From contig NZ_CANNDN010000001.1 of assembly GCF_947503465.1 (NCBI RefSeq), forward strand, positions 186,001 to 250,000: a DNA stretch of 64,000 bases, in the 5' to 3' direction. Both the position numbers and the translations under genes were made by a program. Under the pieces are notes generated by a model. That model saw only the letters and a program-made list of their open reading frames with translations, was not told the DNA's origin and ran no database searches. The stretch is from an uncultured Tateyamaria sp. (GTDB taxonomy: Bacteria; Pseudomonadota; Alphaproteobacteria; Rhodobacterales; Rhodobacteraceae). Positions 43,555-53,277 of this stretch are shown here, piece by piece; positions within the stretch are counted from its first letter, which is position 1; each line of letters opens with the position of its first letter.

Positions 43555-46437
43555 ATGGCCGAGCAAAAGAATATCGAGGTGCGCGGCGCGCGCGAGCACA
43601 ACCTCAAGTCTATCGACGTGGATATCCCGCGCGACCAACTGGTTGTGATCACTGGTCTTTCGGGGTCGGGCAAGTCATCACTGGCGTTTGACACGATCTA
43701 TGCCGAGGGGCAGCGCCGATACGTGGAATCGCTGTCGGCCTATGCACGCCAGTTCCTGGACATGATGCAGAAGCCGGATGTGGATCATATTTCCGGCCTG
43801 TCGCCCGCGATTTCGATCGAACAGAAGACAACGTCCAAGAACCCCCGGTCGACCGTCGGCACCGTGACCGAGATCTACGACTACATGCGGCTGCTGTTCG
43901 CCCGTGTCGGCACGCCCTATTCCCCCGCAACCGGCAAGCCCATCGAGGCGCAGCAGGTGCAGGACATGGTGGACCGCATCATGGCGATGGAGGAGGGGAC
44001 ACGTGCCTATCTGCTGGCCCCGATCATCCGCGACCGCAAGGGCGAGTACCGCAAGGAGTTTCTGGACCTGCGCAAGCAGGGCTTTCAGCGGGTCAAGGTG
44101 GATGGGTCCTTCTATGAGCTGGACGAGCCGCCGACGCTGGACAAGAAATTCCGCCATGACATCGACGTGGTGGTGGACCGCATTGTCGTGCGCGAGGGGC
44201 TGGAAACGCGGCTGGCCGACAGCTTGCGCACCGCGCTGGATCTGGCCGATGGCATTGCCATTCTTGAGACCGCACCGAGCGAGGGTGAGCCAGAGCGCAC
44301 GACGTTTTCCGAGAAATTTGCCTGTCCCGTCAGTGGCTTCACCATTCCCGAGATCGAGCCGCGCCTGTTTTCGTTCAACGCACCGTTTGGGGCATGCCCA
44401 ACCTGCGACGGTCTGGGACAAGAGCTGTTCTTTGACGAACGGTTGGTGGTGCCGGACCAGACGCTCAAGGTCTATGACGGGGCGCTGGCGCCGTGGCGGA
44501 AGGGGAAGTCGCCCTATTTTCTGCAGACCATCGAAGCGATTGCCAAACACTACGAATTTGACCCGCAAACCAAGTGGAAGGACCTGCCTGCTCATGTGAA
44601 GCAGGTGTTTCTCTATGGCTCGGGCGATGAGGAAATCCCGTTCCGCTATGACGAGGGCGGGCGCGTCTATCAGGTCACGCGCGTGTTCGAGGGGGTGATC
44701 CCCAACATGGAGCGCCGGTACCGCGAGACGGATTCGAACTGGATCCGCGAGGAATTCGAGCGCTATCAGAACAACCGTCCGTGCGGGGATTGCGGTGGGT
44801 TCCGTCTGCGGCCCGAAGCGCTGGCGGTGAAGATCGGGCCATCGGATGACGCGGACAAGCTGTTGCATGTGGGGCAGGTGGTCGAGATGTCGATCCGCGA
44901 GGCCTATGCCTGGTGCCAGACGGTCCCGGACAATCTGAGCGCACAGAACAATGAGATTGCGCGTGCGATCCTGAAGGAAATTCGTGAGCGGCTTGGGTTC
45001 CTGAATAACGTTGGACTTGAGTACCTTACGATGTCACGTTCAAGTGGTACGCTGAGTGGTGGCGAAAGCCAGCGTATTCGTTTGGCGTCGCAAATCGGGT
45101 CGGGCCTGACCGGCGTTCTCTATGTGCTGGACGAGCCGTCGATTGGCCTGCACCAGCGCGACAATGACCGTTTGCTGGACACGCTCAAGAACCTGCGGGA
45201 TCAGGGCAATACCGTAATCGTGGTCGAACACGACGAAGAGGCCATTCGCGAGGCCGATTATGTGTTCGACATCGGCCCCGGCGCGGGGGTGCATGGCGGT
45301 CAGGTCGTGGCGCACGGAACGCCGCCGGAACTGGCGGCGAGCGGGTCGATCACGGGCGATTACCTGTCGGGCAAGCGCGAGATCGCCGTGCCGCTGGAAC
45401 GCCGCAAGGGCAAGAAGGGCAAGAAGAAGGTCACCGTGGTCAAGGCCACGGGCAACAACCTGCAAAACGTGACCGTCGATTTCCCGCTGGGCAAATTCGT
45501 GTGCGTGACGGGCGTGTCGGGCGGGGGGAAGTCCACGCTGACCATCGAGACATTGTTCAAGACTGCGTCCATGGCGCTGAACGGTGCGCGGCAGACGCCC
45601 GCGCCCTGCGAGACGATCAAGGGGTTGGAGCATCTGGACAAGGTTATCGACATTGACCAGCGGCCCATCGGGCGCACGCCGCGGTCGAACCCTGCGACCT
45701 ACACCGGGGCGTTCACCCCGATCCGCGACTGGTTTGCGGGCCTTCCCGAGGCGAAGGCGCGCGGCTACAAGCCGGGGCGCTTTTCCTTCAATGTGAAGGG
45801 GGGACGGTGCGAGGCATGCCAGGGTGACGGTGTCATCAAGATCGAGATGCATTTTTTGCCGGACGTCTATGTGGAATGCGAAACCTGCAAGGGCGCGCGG
45901 TACAACCGCGAGACGCTTGAAATCAAGTTCAAGGGCAAGTCCATTGCCGACGTGCTGGACATGACGGTTGAGGACGCGCAGGCGTTCTTCCAGGCCGTGC
46001 CTTCGATCCGGGAGAAGATGGATGCGCTGATGCGCGTGGGCCTTGGCTATATCAAGGTGGGCCAGCAGGCGACGACCCTGTCGGGGGGCGAGGCGCAGCG
46101 CGTCAAGCTGTCGAAGGAACTGTCGAAACGGTCGACCGGCCGGACGCTGTATATCCTGGACGAGCCGACGACGGGCCTGCATTTCGAAGATGTGCGCAAG
46201 CTGTTGGAAGTGCTGCACGAATTGGTGGATCAGGGCAATTCTGTTGTCGTGATCGAACACAATCTTGACGTGGTGAAAACGGCGGATCACATCATCGATA
46301 TCGGCCCCGAAGGTGGCGATGGTGGGGGGCAGGTTGTGGCCACCGGCACACCCGAGGAGGTGGCCGAGGTCGCTGAAAGCCACACCGGCCAGTACCTGAA
46401 GCCGATGCTTGCCCCGCGCAAGGTCGCCGCGGAATAG
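43555..46437 (+). CDS. uvrA: Excinuclease ABC subunit A
   Basis: UvrA is the damage-scanning ATPase of nucleotide excision repair; the 960-residue length is typical. Two ABC domains are visible, with Walker A GLSGSGKS at residues 34-41 and GVSGGGKST in the second half, and signatures [15 protein letters not shown] and [14 protein letters not shown]. Zinc-binding cysteine groups occur in the first half (CPVSG with ACPTC) and the second (CEACQGDG with CETC). ATG 43555 is chosen over an in-frame ATG at 43525, as it begins the conserved [17 protein letters not shown] sequence. Its stop directly abuts the stop of the converging EAL gene. Confidence 0.98.
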   Translation: MAEQKNIEVRGAREHNLKSIDVDIPRDQLVVITGLSGSGKSSLAFDTIYAEGQRRYVESLSAYARQFLDMMQKPDVDHISGLSPAISIEQKTTSKNPRSTVGTVTEIYDYMRLLFARVGTPYSPATGKPIEAQQVQDMVDRIMAMEEGTRAYLLAPIIRDRKGEYRKEFLDLRKQGFQRVKVDGSFYELDEPPTLDKKFRHDIDVVVDRIVVREGLETRLADSLRTALDLADGIAILETAPSEGEPERTTFSEKFACPVSGFTIPEIEPRLFSFNAPFGACPTCDGLGQELFFDERLVVPDQTLKVYDGALAPWRKGKSPYFLQTIEAIAKHYEFDPQTKWKDLPAHVKQVFLYGSGDEEIPFRYDEGGRVYQVTRVFEGVIPNMERRYRETDSNWIREEFERYQNNRPCGDCGGFRLRPEALAVKIGPSDDADKLLHVGQVVEMSIREAYAWCQTVPDNLSAQNNEIARAILKEIRERLGFLNNVGLEYLTMSRSSGTLSGGESQRIRLASQIGSGLTGVLYVLDEPSIGLHQRDNDRLLDTLKNLRDQGNTVIVVEHDEEAIREADYVFDIGPGAGVHGGQVVAHGTPPELAASGSITGDYLSGKREIAVPLERRKGKKGKKKVTVVKATGNNLQNVTVDFPLGKFVCVTGVSGGGKSTLTIETLFKTASMALNGARQTPAPCETIKGLEHLDKVIDIDQRPIGRTPRSNPATYTGAFTPIRDWFAGLPEAKARGYKPGRFSFNVKGGRCEACQGDGVIKIEMHFLPDVYVECETCKGARYNRETLEIKFKGKSIADVLDMTVEDAQAFFQAVPSIREKMDALMRVGLGYIKVGQQATTLSGGEAQRVKLSKELSKRSTGRTLYILDEPTTGLHFEDVRKLLEVLHELVDQGNSVVVIEHNLDVVKTADHIIDIGPEGGDGGGQVVATGTPEEVAEVAESHTGQYLKPMLAPRKVAAE

Positions 46438-47682
46438 TTATGCGCGGTTCTCACCTTGACCGGGTGTGAACCACGCCGCCGCCGCGTCAAGGCTGTCTGG
46501 CCGGCCCAGGAAGTACCCCTGGGCCAATGGCACGCCAAGACCCGCGAGTGTCAGCAATTCGTCCCCTGTTTCGATCCCTTCGGCCACGATGTCCGCACCA
46601 ATTTCCCTGGCAAAGGACACAAGGGCCGCGCTGAGCGAGCGGCGCACCACGTCCTGATCAATCCGGGTGGTCAGCGAGATGTCCAATTTGATGATGTCGG
46701 GCAGCAGCCGCACGATTTGTTGTAGGCCGGAATAGCCGGCCCCGGCATCGTCAATGGCCAGCCGCACACCCGTAAAGCGCAGTTTTTGCAAGGCTTTTTC
46801 CAGCGCGTCGTCGTCGGTGGCCTTGGTGTGTTCCGTCACTTCCAGCACAACCCGTTCTGTCGGCCAATCGGCGAACACATCCGCGAGCACCCCCGATGCG
46901 ACGGTGTCGGGCGAGGCGTTTACGGACAGATAGACAGATGCGGGCAAGTGGTTGAGCGCTTGCAAGGCGCGTTCGATCACGCACACCTCAAGCGCGATCT
47001 GCATACCGACGAGGCGCGCCTCGTCAAACCACAGGTTGGGGGCACGGTACGGGTCCGATTGAAAACGACACAGCGCTTCGAACCCTTTCGGGAGTTTCTG
47101 CTGGGCATCCATGATCGGTTGGTACACGACGTCAAACTCCTGGGTGTCCAGCATGTCCTGAATGCGGGTCCGTATGTCGCTTTGTTCCGTTTCGACCATC
47201 AGGCGCGCGTTCACCTGTTCGGCCGAGATGGCCGCAAAGGCGCGCATCACATCGAGGTCGCGCGTGTTCAGGTCGGTCCGTGCCGTGCGGCTGAGGCAGC
47301 AGAACATGCCGTAGATCGATCCGTCGCGCCGCCGGATCGGGATGCTGGCATGGGACCTGATCGGAATTGCATGTGTCAAATCGATGTCCTGGCACAGCGC
47401 TTCGTCTTTGGTGTCCGGGATCAGTTCGGGCAGTCGTCCGGCCAGGATGTGCCGACAATACACCGCGTCGAGCGGCATCGTGTCGCCGACCGAAATCATC
47501 TGTTCCAGGCCCGGCGCACTGACGGCGCGAAAGGCGAGGTCATCACCGATGAATTCCGAAAGATAGGCCACCTCCATCCCCAAGTGGCTGCGTACAAATT
47601 CAAGCGCCGTGTTGATCGTTTCGTCCGTGGTCATGCCACGGGTCATGGTTTCGCCCATAAGGCGGGCGGTCTTGTCCGTCAT
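46438..47682 (-). CDS. GAF-EAL domain protein, putative cyclic-di-GMP phosphodiesterase
   Basis: A 414-residue cytosolic protein: a GAF sensor domain (about residues 20-165) followed by an EAL domain. The EAL motif is at Glu202-Leu204 (FEALCRF); further metal and substrate residues appear in LSVNAS, VTEH and DDAGAGYS, where the more usual form is DDFGTGYS, and in EGIET. There is no GGDEF domain. Activity is likely but not certain given the variant DDAGAG loop. ATG 47682 has a GAGGGG ribosome site. Confidence 0.88.
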   Translation of the reverse strand: MTDKTARLMGETMTRGMTTDETINTALEFVRSHLGMEVAYLSEFIGDDLAFRAVSAPGLEQMISVGDTMPLDAVYCRHILAGRLPELIPDTKDEALCQDIDLTHAIPIRSHASIPIRRRDGSIYGMFCCLSRTARTDLNTRDLDVMRAFAAISAEQVNARLMVETEQSDIRTRIQDMLDTQEFDVVYQPIMDAQQKLPKGFEALCRFQSDPYRAPNLWFDEARLVGMQIALEVCVIERALQALNHLPASVYLSVNASPDTVASGVLADVFADWPTERVVLEVTEHTKATDDDALEKALQKLRFTGVRLAIDDAGAGYSGLQQIVRLLPDIIKLDISLTTRIDQDVVRRSLSAALVSFAREIGADIVAEGIETGDELLTLAGLGVPLAQGYFLGRPDSLDAAAAWFTPGQGENRA

Positions 47683-47699
47683 GGCACCCCTCGTTGATG

Positions 47700-47719
47700 G
47701 CGTGACTGCACTGTCACGC
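47700..47719. promoter_or_regulatory. Palindrome upstream of the GAF-EAL gene
   Basis: GCGTGAC-TGCACT-GTCACGC, 7-bp perfect arms with a 6-bp spacer, lies 17 bp before the EAL gene start. It may be a repressor operator or a leader hairpin. No regulator can be assigned. Confidence 0.4.
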
Positions 47720-47772
47720 AGAGGGGTTAATGACCCACCCAACGGCGCCAGAAAAAATGCCCTTGGTTTGAA

Positions 47773-49686
47773 TCAATCGCGCCCGCGCGTTTCGAAGCGG
47801 GGCAGCATGGCGCTGAAATCCTTGCCTTTTCCGCCTTCGTTTTCAACGAATTGGCGATACAGTTCCAGCGCGCGCGCGCCCATCGGCGTGTCGGCATCGA
47901 CCGCTTCGGCGGCCTGTTGGCTCAGGCCCAGATCCTTGAGCATCAATTCCGCCGCGAAGCCGGGGGTGTAGTTGTTGTCGGCAGGGCTGACGGGGCCGAC
48001 ACCGGGCGCGGGGCAATAGGCATTCATGGTCCAGGAATAGCCTGACGAGGTGCTGACGACGTCGAACATCTTTTGCCGGTCGAGGCCCAGCTTGTCGGCC
48101 AGTGCGAATGCCTCGCACGTGGCGATCATGGTGGCACCCAGGATCATGTTGTTGCAGATCTTGGCCGCCTGACCGGCGCCTGCATCGCCGCAATGCACCG
48201 CCTTTTGACCCATGATGTCGAAAAGCGGTCTGGCGGCCTCGAACGCCTGGGCGCTGCCACCCGCCATGAAGGTAAGCGTGCCGCCCGCCGCGCCGCCGAT
48301 GCCGCCCGAAACGGGGGCGTCGACACATCCAAGCCCTGCGGCGTCGGCCTGTGCGGCCACCGCGCGGGCGCTCTCTACATCCACGGTGGAACAGTCGATC
48401 AGGGTGGCACCGGCCTTCATAACTGGAATGATGTCATGTGCCACGGCGCGCAGGATGTCCCCGTTGGGCAGCATGGTGATCACGATGTCCTTGTCTGCCG
48501 CCGCTTCGGCCGCGCTTGAGGCCTGTGCCACCCCGTCCGCCGTCGTGCCCGCGACGTCAAACCCCGAGACCGCGTGCCCCGCCTTGGCGAGGTTCGCAGC
48601 CATGGGCGCGCCCATGTTGCCGAGGCCGATAAAACCGATCTTCATGCCTGATCCCTCCAGTTTAAGTGCCATTTTCCCCAATGGCATAAGCATCTTGGAC
48701 ACCGCCGTGGGGGGCACCGATCCATCGGCAAATTGCCATTTGGGCGCGCGGTCCTTGTCGATGATGGCAGCCCTTATGCCTTCCAGAAAATCACCGTGTT
48801 CCATGGCCCGTGCCGTAAAGCGGTATTCCAGGTCCAACGCCTTTTCCAGGGTCAGGCTGGGCCCGCGCAGACGGTTCAGCGCCTCGATTGTGCAGGCCAT
48901 CGACAGGGGGCTGTTGCGGCCCATTCGGGTCAGGGTGTCGCGGGCGAAATCGCTGTCTTCCGCTCTGAGCGTGGTCAACACGTCGCCCAGCGACATGCCG
49001 TGAAAGTGCCGGTCGATATCGGGCATCGCCGATTGCAACGGGCCCGGGGCAGGGCCCGTGGCCGTCTGGACAACGCAATCCGGATCGCCCGTGGCCTCAA
49101 GTGTCGCGACCAGTGCGGGCCAGTGCGCTTCGGCGACGTAGTGGTCGGCAAACCCGGCCAGGATCGCATCGGCGGCGTTCATCCGCGCCGCCGTCGTGCC
49201 CAGATACGCGCCCAAGCCACCAGGGGCGAGCGCCAGCATGAGCGATCCGCCCACATCCGGGATCAGGCCAATGCCGCATTCGGGCATGGCGATCTGGCTG
49301 CTGTCACCGACGATCCGGTGCGAGCCATGGCAGCCAATGCCGACCCCGCCGCCCATGGTGAAGCCCTGCAGGAAGCTGACGACCGGTTTGGGATAGTGAA
49401 AGATCTTGTGGTTCAGGCGGTATTCGTCGGCCCAGAATTTCTGGCCGTAGGCGTAGTCGCCCTTGGTCCCTGTCGCGTAGAGTTCCGCGATGTCGCCGCC
49501 GGAACAAAACGCGCGGTCGCCTTCCGCATCCAGAACGACCAGTTTTACGGCGTCGTCGCTGGCCCAGGTGTCAAGCGCGGCTTCGATGGCCAGACACATC
49601 TCGTATGTCATAGCGTTGAGCGCGTGGGGGCGTTGCAGGGTGATGCGGCCCGCATGGCCGGTGATACGGATCGAGATGTCGGTCAT
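47773..49686 (-). CDS. Fused 3-hydroxyisobutyryl-CoA hydrolase / 3-hydroxyisobutyrate dehydrogenase
   Basis: A 637-residue ORF joins two consecutive valine-catabolism enzymes. Residues 1-347 are an enoyl-CoA hydratase-fold hydrolase with the oxyanion loop GFTMGGGVGIG and candidate catalytic Glu136 and Asp144. Residues 348-637 are a complete 3-hydroxyisobutyrate dehydrogenase (mmsB-like) with Rossmann GLGNMGAPMAANL, PVSGG and catalytic Lys509 in GQAAKICNN. No stop separates them. A GGAGGG ribosome site precedes the internal Met348 codon (48645), so the dehydrogenase may also be made alone. ATG 49686 overlaps ridA by four bases. A sequencing or assembly error that removed a stop cannot be excluded. 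Confidence 0.88.
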   Translation of the reverse strand: MTDISIRITGHAGRITLQRPHALNAMTYEMCLAIEAALDTWASDDAVKLVVLDAEGDRAFCSGGDIAELYATGTKGDYAYGQKFWADEYRLNHKIFHYPKPVVSFLQGFTMGGGVGIGCHGSHRIVGDSSQIAMPECGIGLIPDVGGSLMLALAPGGLGAYLGTTAARMNAADAILAGFADHYVAEAHWPALVATLEATGDPDCVVQTATGPAPGPLQSAMPDIDRHFHGMSLGDVLTTLRAEDSDFARDTLTRMGRNSPLSMACTIEALNRLRGPSLTLEKALDLEYRFTARAMEHGDFLEGIRAAIIDKDRAPKWQFADGSVPPTAVSKMLMPLGKMALKLEGSGMKIGFIGLGNMGAPMAANLAKAGHAVSGFDVAGTTADGVAQASSAAEAAADKDIVITMLPNGDILRAVAHDIIPVMKAGATLIDCSTVDVESARAVAAQADAAGLGCVDAPVSGGIGGAAGGTLTFMAGGSAQAFEAARPLFDIMGQKAVHCGDAGAGQAAKICNNMILGATMIATCEAFALADKLGLDRQKMFDVVSTSSGYSWTMNAYCPAPGVGPVSPADNNYTPGFAAELMLKDLGLSQQAAEAVDADTPMGARALELYRQFVENEGGKGKDFSAMLPRFETRGRD

Positions 49687-50033
49687 GACAAAGCCGCCGT
49701 GCAAATGATTTCGATGTTATACCCCTCTCCGCCGATCTGCACTTCGCCACAGGATCGGGCGGGGGCCGTTCCCGGTGCCACCCACGCGTCCCAGACAGCA
49801 TTGACGGCGTCATAGTCGGCAATAGAGCTGAGCCAGATTGTTACGGATAGAAGTTGCGCCTTGTCAGTTCCGACCGTCGCCAGATGGTGATCAATTTTTG
49901 AGAGCGCTTCGCGAGTTTGGGTTTGGATCGGTGCATGTGCGGTGCCGCACTGACCAGCGAGATACACGGTATTCCCGTGTACTACGGCTTGGCTCATCCT
50001 GTGGTCCGTGTCGAAGCGTTTGATGTCAGTCAT
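49683..50033 (-). CDS. RidA/YjgF family protein
   Basis: A 116-residue RidA-fold protein; canonical members hydrolyse reactive enamine or imine intermediates such as those from PLP enzymes. The core VVHGNTVYLAGQCG and IWLSSIADYDAVNAVWDAW segments are typical, and an Arg-Ser-Cys-Gly-Glu-Val stretch occupies the usual catalytic Arg region. It overlaps genes on both sides by four bases (ATGA), so it is firmly embedded in the valine operon. Its own substrate here is unknown. Confidence 0.85.
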   Translation of the reverse strand: MTDIKRFDTDHRMSQAVVHGNTVYLAGQCGTAHAPIQTQTREALSKIDHHLATVGTDKAQLLSVTIWLSSIADYDAVNAVWDAWVAPGTAPARSCGEVQIGGEGYNIEIICTAALS

Positions 50034-51172
50034 CGGTTCTTCAACATGTCCCGCGCCACGATCACCCGCATGATCTCGTTCGTGCCTTCGAGGATCTGGT
50101 GCACCCGCAGATCACGAACCAGTTTTTCGATGCCGTAATCCGCGAGGTAGCCGTAGCCGCCGTGCAGTTGCAGGCATTGGTCGACAACCTTGCTGCCTGC
50201 ATCCGTCACGAACTTCTTCGCCATGGCACAGAACTTTGTCGCGTCCGGCGCGCCAGTGTCGAGCTTCCACGCGGCTTGCCGCAAAAAGGTGCGGGCGGCT
50301 TGTAGTTCGATCTCCATGTCCGCGAGGCGAAATTGCAGACCCTGTAACTGGTCGATGGGCTGGCCGAAGGCTTTGCGCTCGCCCATATACGCAAGCGTCG
50401 CATCGATGGCAGATTGTGCGGCGCCCAACGAACAGGCGGCGATGTTCAGACGGCCGCCATCCAGCCCCATCATCGCATATTTGAAACCCTGACCCTTTTC
50501 CCCAACCAGATTGCCGCTTGGAATGTTGCAATTGTCAAACTGAACTTGCGCCGTAGGTTGGCTGCGCCAGCCCATTTTGTCCTCAAGTCCGCCGAAGGAC
50601 AGCCCGTCCGTGCCGTCCTCGACATAGACGGTCGAGACGCCTTTGGGCCCATCCTCGCCCGTGCGGACCATGCAGACATACGCATCGGAATAGCCGCCGC
50701 CGGAGATGAACGCCTTGGTCCCGTTCAGGGTATAGCCTTCGTTTGTCCGCTCCGCACGGGTGCGCAGGGCGGCGGCGTCCGAGCCCGAGCCGGGTTCGGT
50801 CAAGCAATAGCTGAGAACGGTGTTCATACTCAGCACATCGGGCATCACCCGCGCCTTCAGGTCGTCACCCGCAAAGCTGTCCAGCATCTTGGCGCACATG
50901 TTGTGGATGGACAGGAAGGCGGCGACAGACGGGCAGGCCATCGACAGCGCCTCGAACACCAGGGTGGCGTCCAGACGGGACAGCCCGGCGCCCCCGGCAT
51001 CCTCGGAGACATAGAGAGAGGCAAAGCCCAATTCGCCCACCTTGGGCCACAGGTCCTTGGGGATCGTGCCCGCCGCTTCCCAGTCGCGGGCGTGCGGGGC
51101 AATCTCGGACTGGCCAAAGGCGTGGGCCATGTCGAAAATCGCCGATTGTTCCTCGGTCAATGCGAAGTCCAT
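50030..51172 (-). CDS. Acyl-CoA dehydrogenase, probably isobutyryl-CoA dehydrogenase
   Basis: A 380-residue FAD-dependent acyl-CoA dehydrogenase with N-terminal helical, beta and C-terminal helical domains. Landmarks are CLTEPGSGSDAAALRT, GTKAFISGGGYSDAYV and LHGGYGYLADYGIEKLVRD, with the catalytic Glu362 in ILEGTNEI. The family alone does not fix the substrate, but its place between mmsA and the 3-hydroxyisobutyrate genes makes isobutyryl-CoA (valine pathway) the best guess. It overlaps ridA by four bases. Confidence 0.9.
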   Translation of the reverse strand: MDFALTEEQSAIFDMAHAFGQSEIAPHARDWEAAGTIPKDLWPKVGELGFASLYVSEDAGGAGLSRLDATLVFEALSMACPSVAAFLSIHNMCAKMLDSFAGDDLKARVMPDVLSMNTVLSYCLTEPGSGSDAAALRTRAERTNEGYTLNGTKAFISGGGYSDAYVCMVRTGEDGPKGVSTVYVEDGTDGLSFGGLEDKMGWRSQPTAQVQFDNCNIPSGNLVGEKGQGFKYAMMGLDGGRLNIAACSLGAAQSAIDATLAYMGERKAFGQPIDQLQGLQFRLADMEIELQAARTFLRQAAWKLDTGAPDATKFCAMAKKFVTDAGSKVVDQCLQLHGGYGYLADYGIEKLVRDLRVHQILEGTNEIMRVIVARDMLKNR

Positions 51173-51233
51173 GGTTCCTCCCGTAACGCGACGCCGTGAA
51201 TTGAACGCACGTTAAATTCCGATGTTTGCAGGA

Positions 51234-51668
51234 CTATTGCAAGGCCCGACCGCCCTGGGGTGCCAACAGCATGTCCACGGTCGCTTCGGGCTGGCCGAGC
51301 AGGGTCAGTGCCTGCGCTTCGGAGTGTTGAACCATGGGAACAACCGAATCCACGTCATCCCACGACCGCAGGTACATCGTGCAGATTTCCTGGCTGATGG
51401 GCGTGGGGGCGATGTAGACGACCAGCGACTGCACGCCCGCGCACGCGAGCCTGTCGGCCTTGGCCGCCTGCATCTCCATGAACCGGACATAGTCCCGTTC
51501 GAACCCGGTGGCATGGCTCAGATCGACAAGCTGCTTTTGCCCAGGGGCATAATCCGCGTGCGACACGTATTGGCGTGTCGCTTCCAGCGCCTCGTCAATC
51601 ATGACGGTGCCGGTAAACCGGACAACGACCAAACCGCGGTCCGGGAGTATACGGAATTCTACGGGCAT
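51234..51668 (-). CDS. STAS/SpoIIAA-like hypothetical protein
   Basis: A 144-residue protein with alternating beta strands and helices (FRILPDRGLVVVRFTGTV at the start, KQLVDLSHATGF, SLVVYIAP) that resembles the STAS/SpoIIAA-like fold. No catalytic motif is seen. It begins one base after the mmsA stop on the same strand and precedes the acyl-CoA dehydrogenase gene by 61 bp, so it belongs to the valine operon. A sensory or scaffolding role is possible, but nothing demonstrates it. Confidence 0.7.
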   Translation of the reverse strand: MPVEFRILPDRGLVVVRFTGTVMIDEALEATRQYVSHADYAPGQKQLVDLSHATGFERDYVRFMEMQAAKADRLACAGVQSLVVYIAPTPISQEICTMYLRSWDDVDSVVPMVQHSEAQALTLLGQPEATVDMLLAPQGGRALQ

Positions 51669-51669
51669 A

Positions 51670-53169
51670 TCACTCCATGACGGGTATCGAGAATTCTCCG
51701 CCTTCCTTTATGCCGGACGGCCACCGGGCCGTCACTGTCTTTGTACGCGTGTAGAACTTAAATGCGTCAGGACCGTGTTGATTTAGGTCCCCAAATACGG
51801 ATTTTTTCCAACCACCAAAGGTGTGGTAGGCCAGCGGCACGGGGATCGGCACGTTGATCCCGACCATGCCGATGTTGATCCGGTTGGCAAAGTCGCGGGC
51901 CGTGTCCCCATCGCGGGTAAAGATCGCGGTACCGTTGCCGTATTCGTGGTCCATGGCAAGGCCGATAGCCTCTTCATAGGTCTGCGCACGGACCGTGGTC
52001 AGGACAGGGCCAAAGATTTCCTGCTTGTAGATATCCATATCGGGGGTCGCACGGTCAAAGAGATGCGGGCCAACGAAATAGCCATCCTCGTACCCCTGGA
52101 GTTTGAAATCACGCCCATCGACGACCAGTTCTGCGCCTTGGTCGATGCCGGTCTGCACCAGCCGTTCGATGTTGGCCTTGGCCGCCGCCGTCACGACGGG
52201 GCCATAGTCCACGTCATTGCCAGCGGTGTAGGGGCCGACCTTCAGCTTTTCGATGCGCGGCACCAGCTTTTCGATCAGGCGGTCGGCGGTTTCGTCCCCC
52301 ACGGGCACTGCGACACTGATCGCCATGCAGCGTTCGCCCGCGGCGCCATAACCTGCGCCCACAAGCGCGTCGGCGGCCTGATCCATGTCGGCATCAGGCA
52401 TGACGATCATGTGGTTCTTGGCCCCGCCAAAGCACTGTACCCGTTTGCCGTTCGCGCAGCCGGTTGCATAGATGTATTCCGCGATCGGCGTCGATCCGAC
52501 AAAGCCGATGGACTGGATCACGTCGTTATGCAGAATGGCATCCACGGCCTCCTTGTCGCCGTTCACCACTTGCAGGATGCCCTTGGGCAGGCCGGCCTCC
52601 TCCATCAGCTCGGCCAGCATCAGCGGGACGGACGGATCACGTTCGGACGGTTTGAGGATAAAGGCGTTACCGCAGGCAATGGCGGGGGCAAACATCCACA
52701 TCGGGATCATGGCGGGGAAGTTGAACGGCGTGATGCCCGCCGTGACGCCAAGGGCCTGACGCATGGAATACATGTCGATGCCGGGGCCTGCGCTGTCGGT
52801 GTATTCGCCTTTCAGCAGATGCGGCGCACCGATGCAGTATTCCACAACCTCAAGGCCGCGCTGCACGTCACCCGCCGCATCCGGCAGCGTCTTGCCATGC
52901 TCGCGGCTGAGCGCCTCGGCCAACTTGTCCATGTCGCGGTTGAGCAGGCTGACGAATTTCATCAACACCCGCGCCCGGCGCTGCGGATTGGTGGCGGCCC
53001 AGGCAGGCTGCGCCCTGGCCGCAATCTCGACGGCGTGTGCAACTTCATTGGTCGAGGCAAGAGGCACACGCGCCTGCACTTCACCCGTGGCAGGGTTCAT
53101 CACATCAGCGAAACGGCCCGACGTGCCGCTGACATGGGCGCCGTCGATATAGTGGGAAAGCTCTTGCAT
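51670..53169 (-). CDS. mmsA: Methylmalonate-semialdehyde dehydrogenase (CoA-acylating)
   Basis: A 499-residue aldehyde dehydrogenase that converts methylmalonate semialdehyde to propionyl-CoA, the end step of valine breakdown. The nucleophile Cys281 lies in GAAGERCMAIS, and the family-specific GITPFNFPAMIPMWMF and CFGGAKNHMIVMPDAD segments are present. ATG 53169 has an AGGAG ribosome site; the open frame continues upstream without conserved sequence. It is the first gene of the operon and is divergent from a LysR regulator. Confidence 0.96.
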   Translation of the reverse strand: MQELSHYIDGAHVSGTSGRFADVMNPATGEVQARVPLASTNEVAHAVEIAARAQPAWAATNPQRRARVLMKFVSLLNRDMDKLAEALSREHGKTLPDAAGDVQRGLEVVEYCIGAPHLLKGEYTDSAGPGIDMYSMRQALGVTAGITPFNFPAMIPMWMFAPAIACGNAFILKPSERDPSVPLMLAELMEEAGLPKGILQVVNGDKEAVDAILHNDVIQSIGFVGSTPIAEYIYATGCANGKRVQCFGGAKNHMIVMPDADMDQAADALVGAGYGAAGERCMAISVAVPVGDETADRLIEKLVPRIEKLKVGPYTAGNDVDYGPVVTAAAKANIERLVQTGIDQGAELVVDGRDFKLQGYEDGYFVGPHLFDRATPDMDIYKQEIFGPVLTTVRAQTYEEAIGLAMDHEYGNGTAIFTRDGDTARDFANRINIGMVGINVPIPVPLAYHTFGGWKKSVFGDLNQHGPDAFKFYTRTKTVTARWPSGIKEGGEFSIPVME

Positions 53170-53206
53170 GGGATTCTCCTGATCTGGGGTTGGGTGCAGG
53201 ATAGTC

Positions 53207-53254
53207 TTGCAAAATACTCGGTAAAAGGGGGAAGTAGGCAAAACCGTTTTGCAA
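53207..53254. promoter_or_regulatory. Inverted repeats in the mmsA / lysR intergenic region
   Basis: TTGCAAAA (53207-53214) and TTTTGCAA (53247-53254) are perfect 8-bp inverted copies 32 bp apart. The right copy is also part of a palindrome GCAAAAC-C-GTTTTGC (53238-53252). Paired sites of this kind in a divergent region are typical of LysR-type autoregulation and target control. Confidence 0.6.
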
Positions 53255-53277
53255 TAACGCATGATGAGGGCCGGCCG

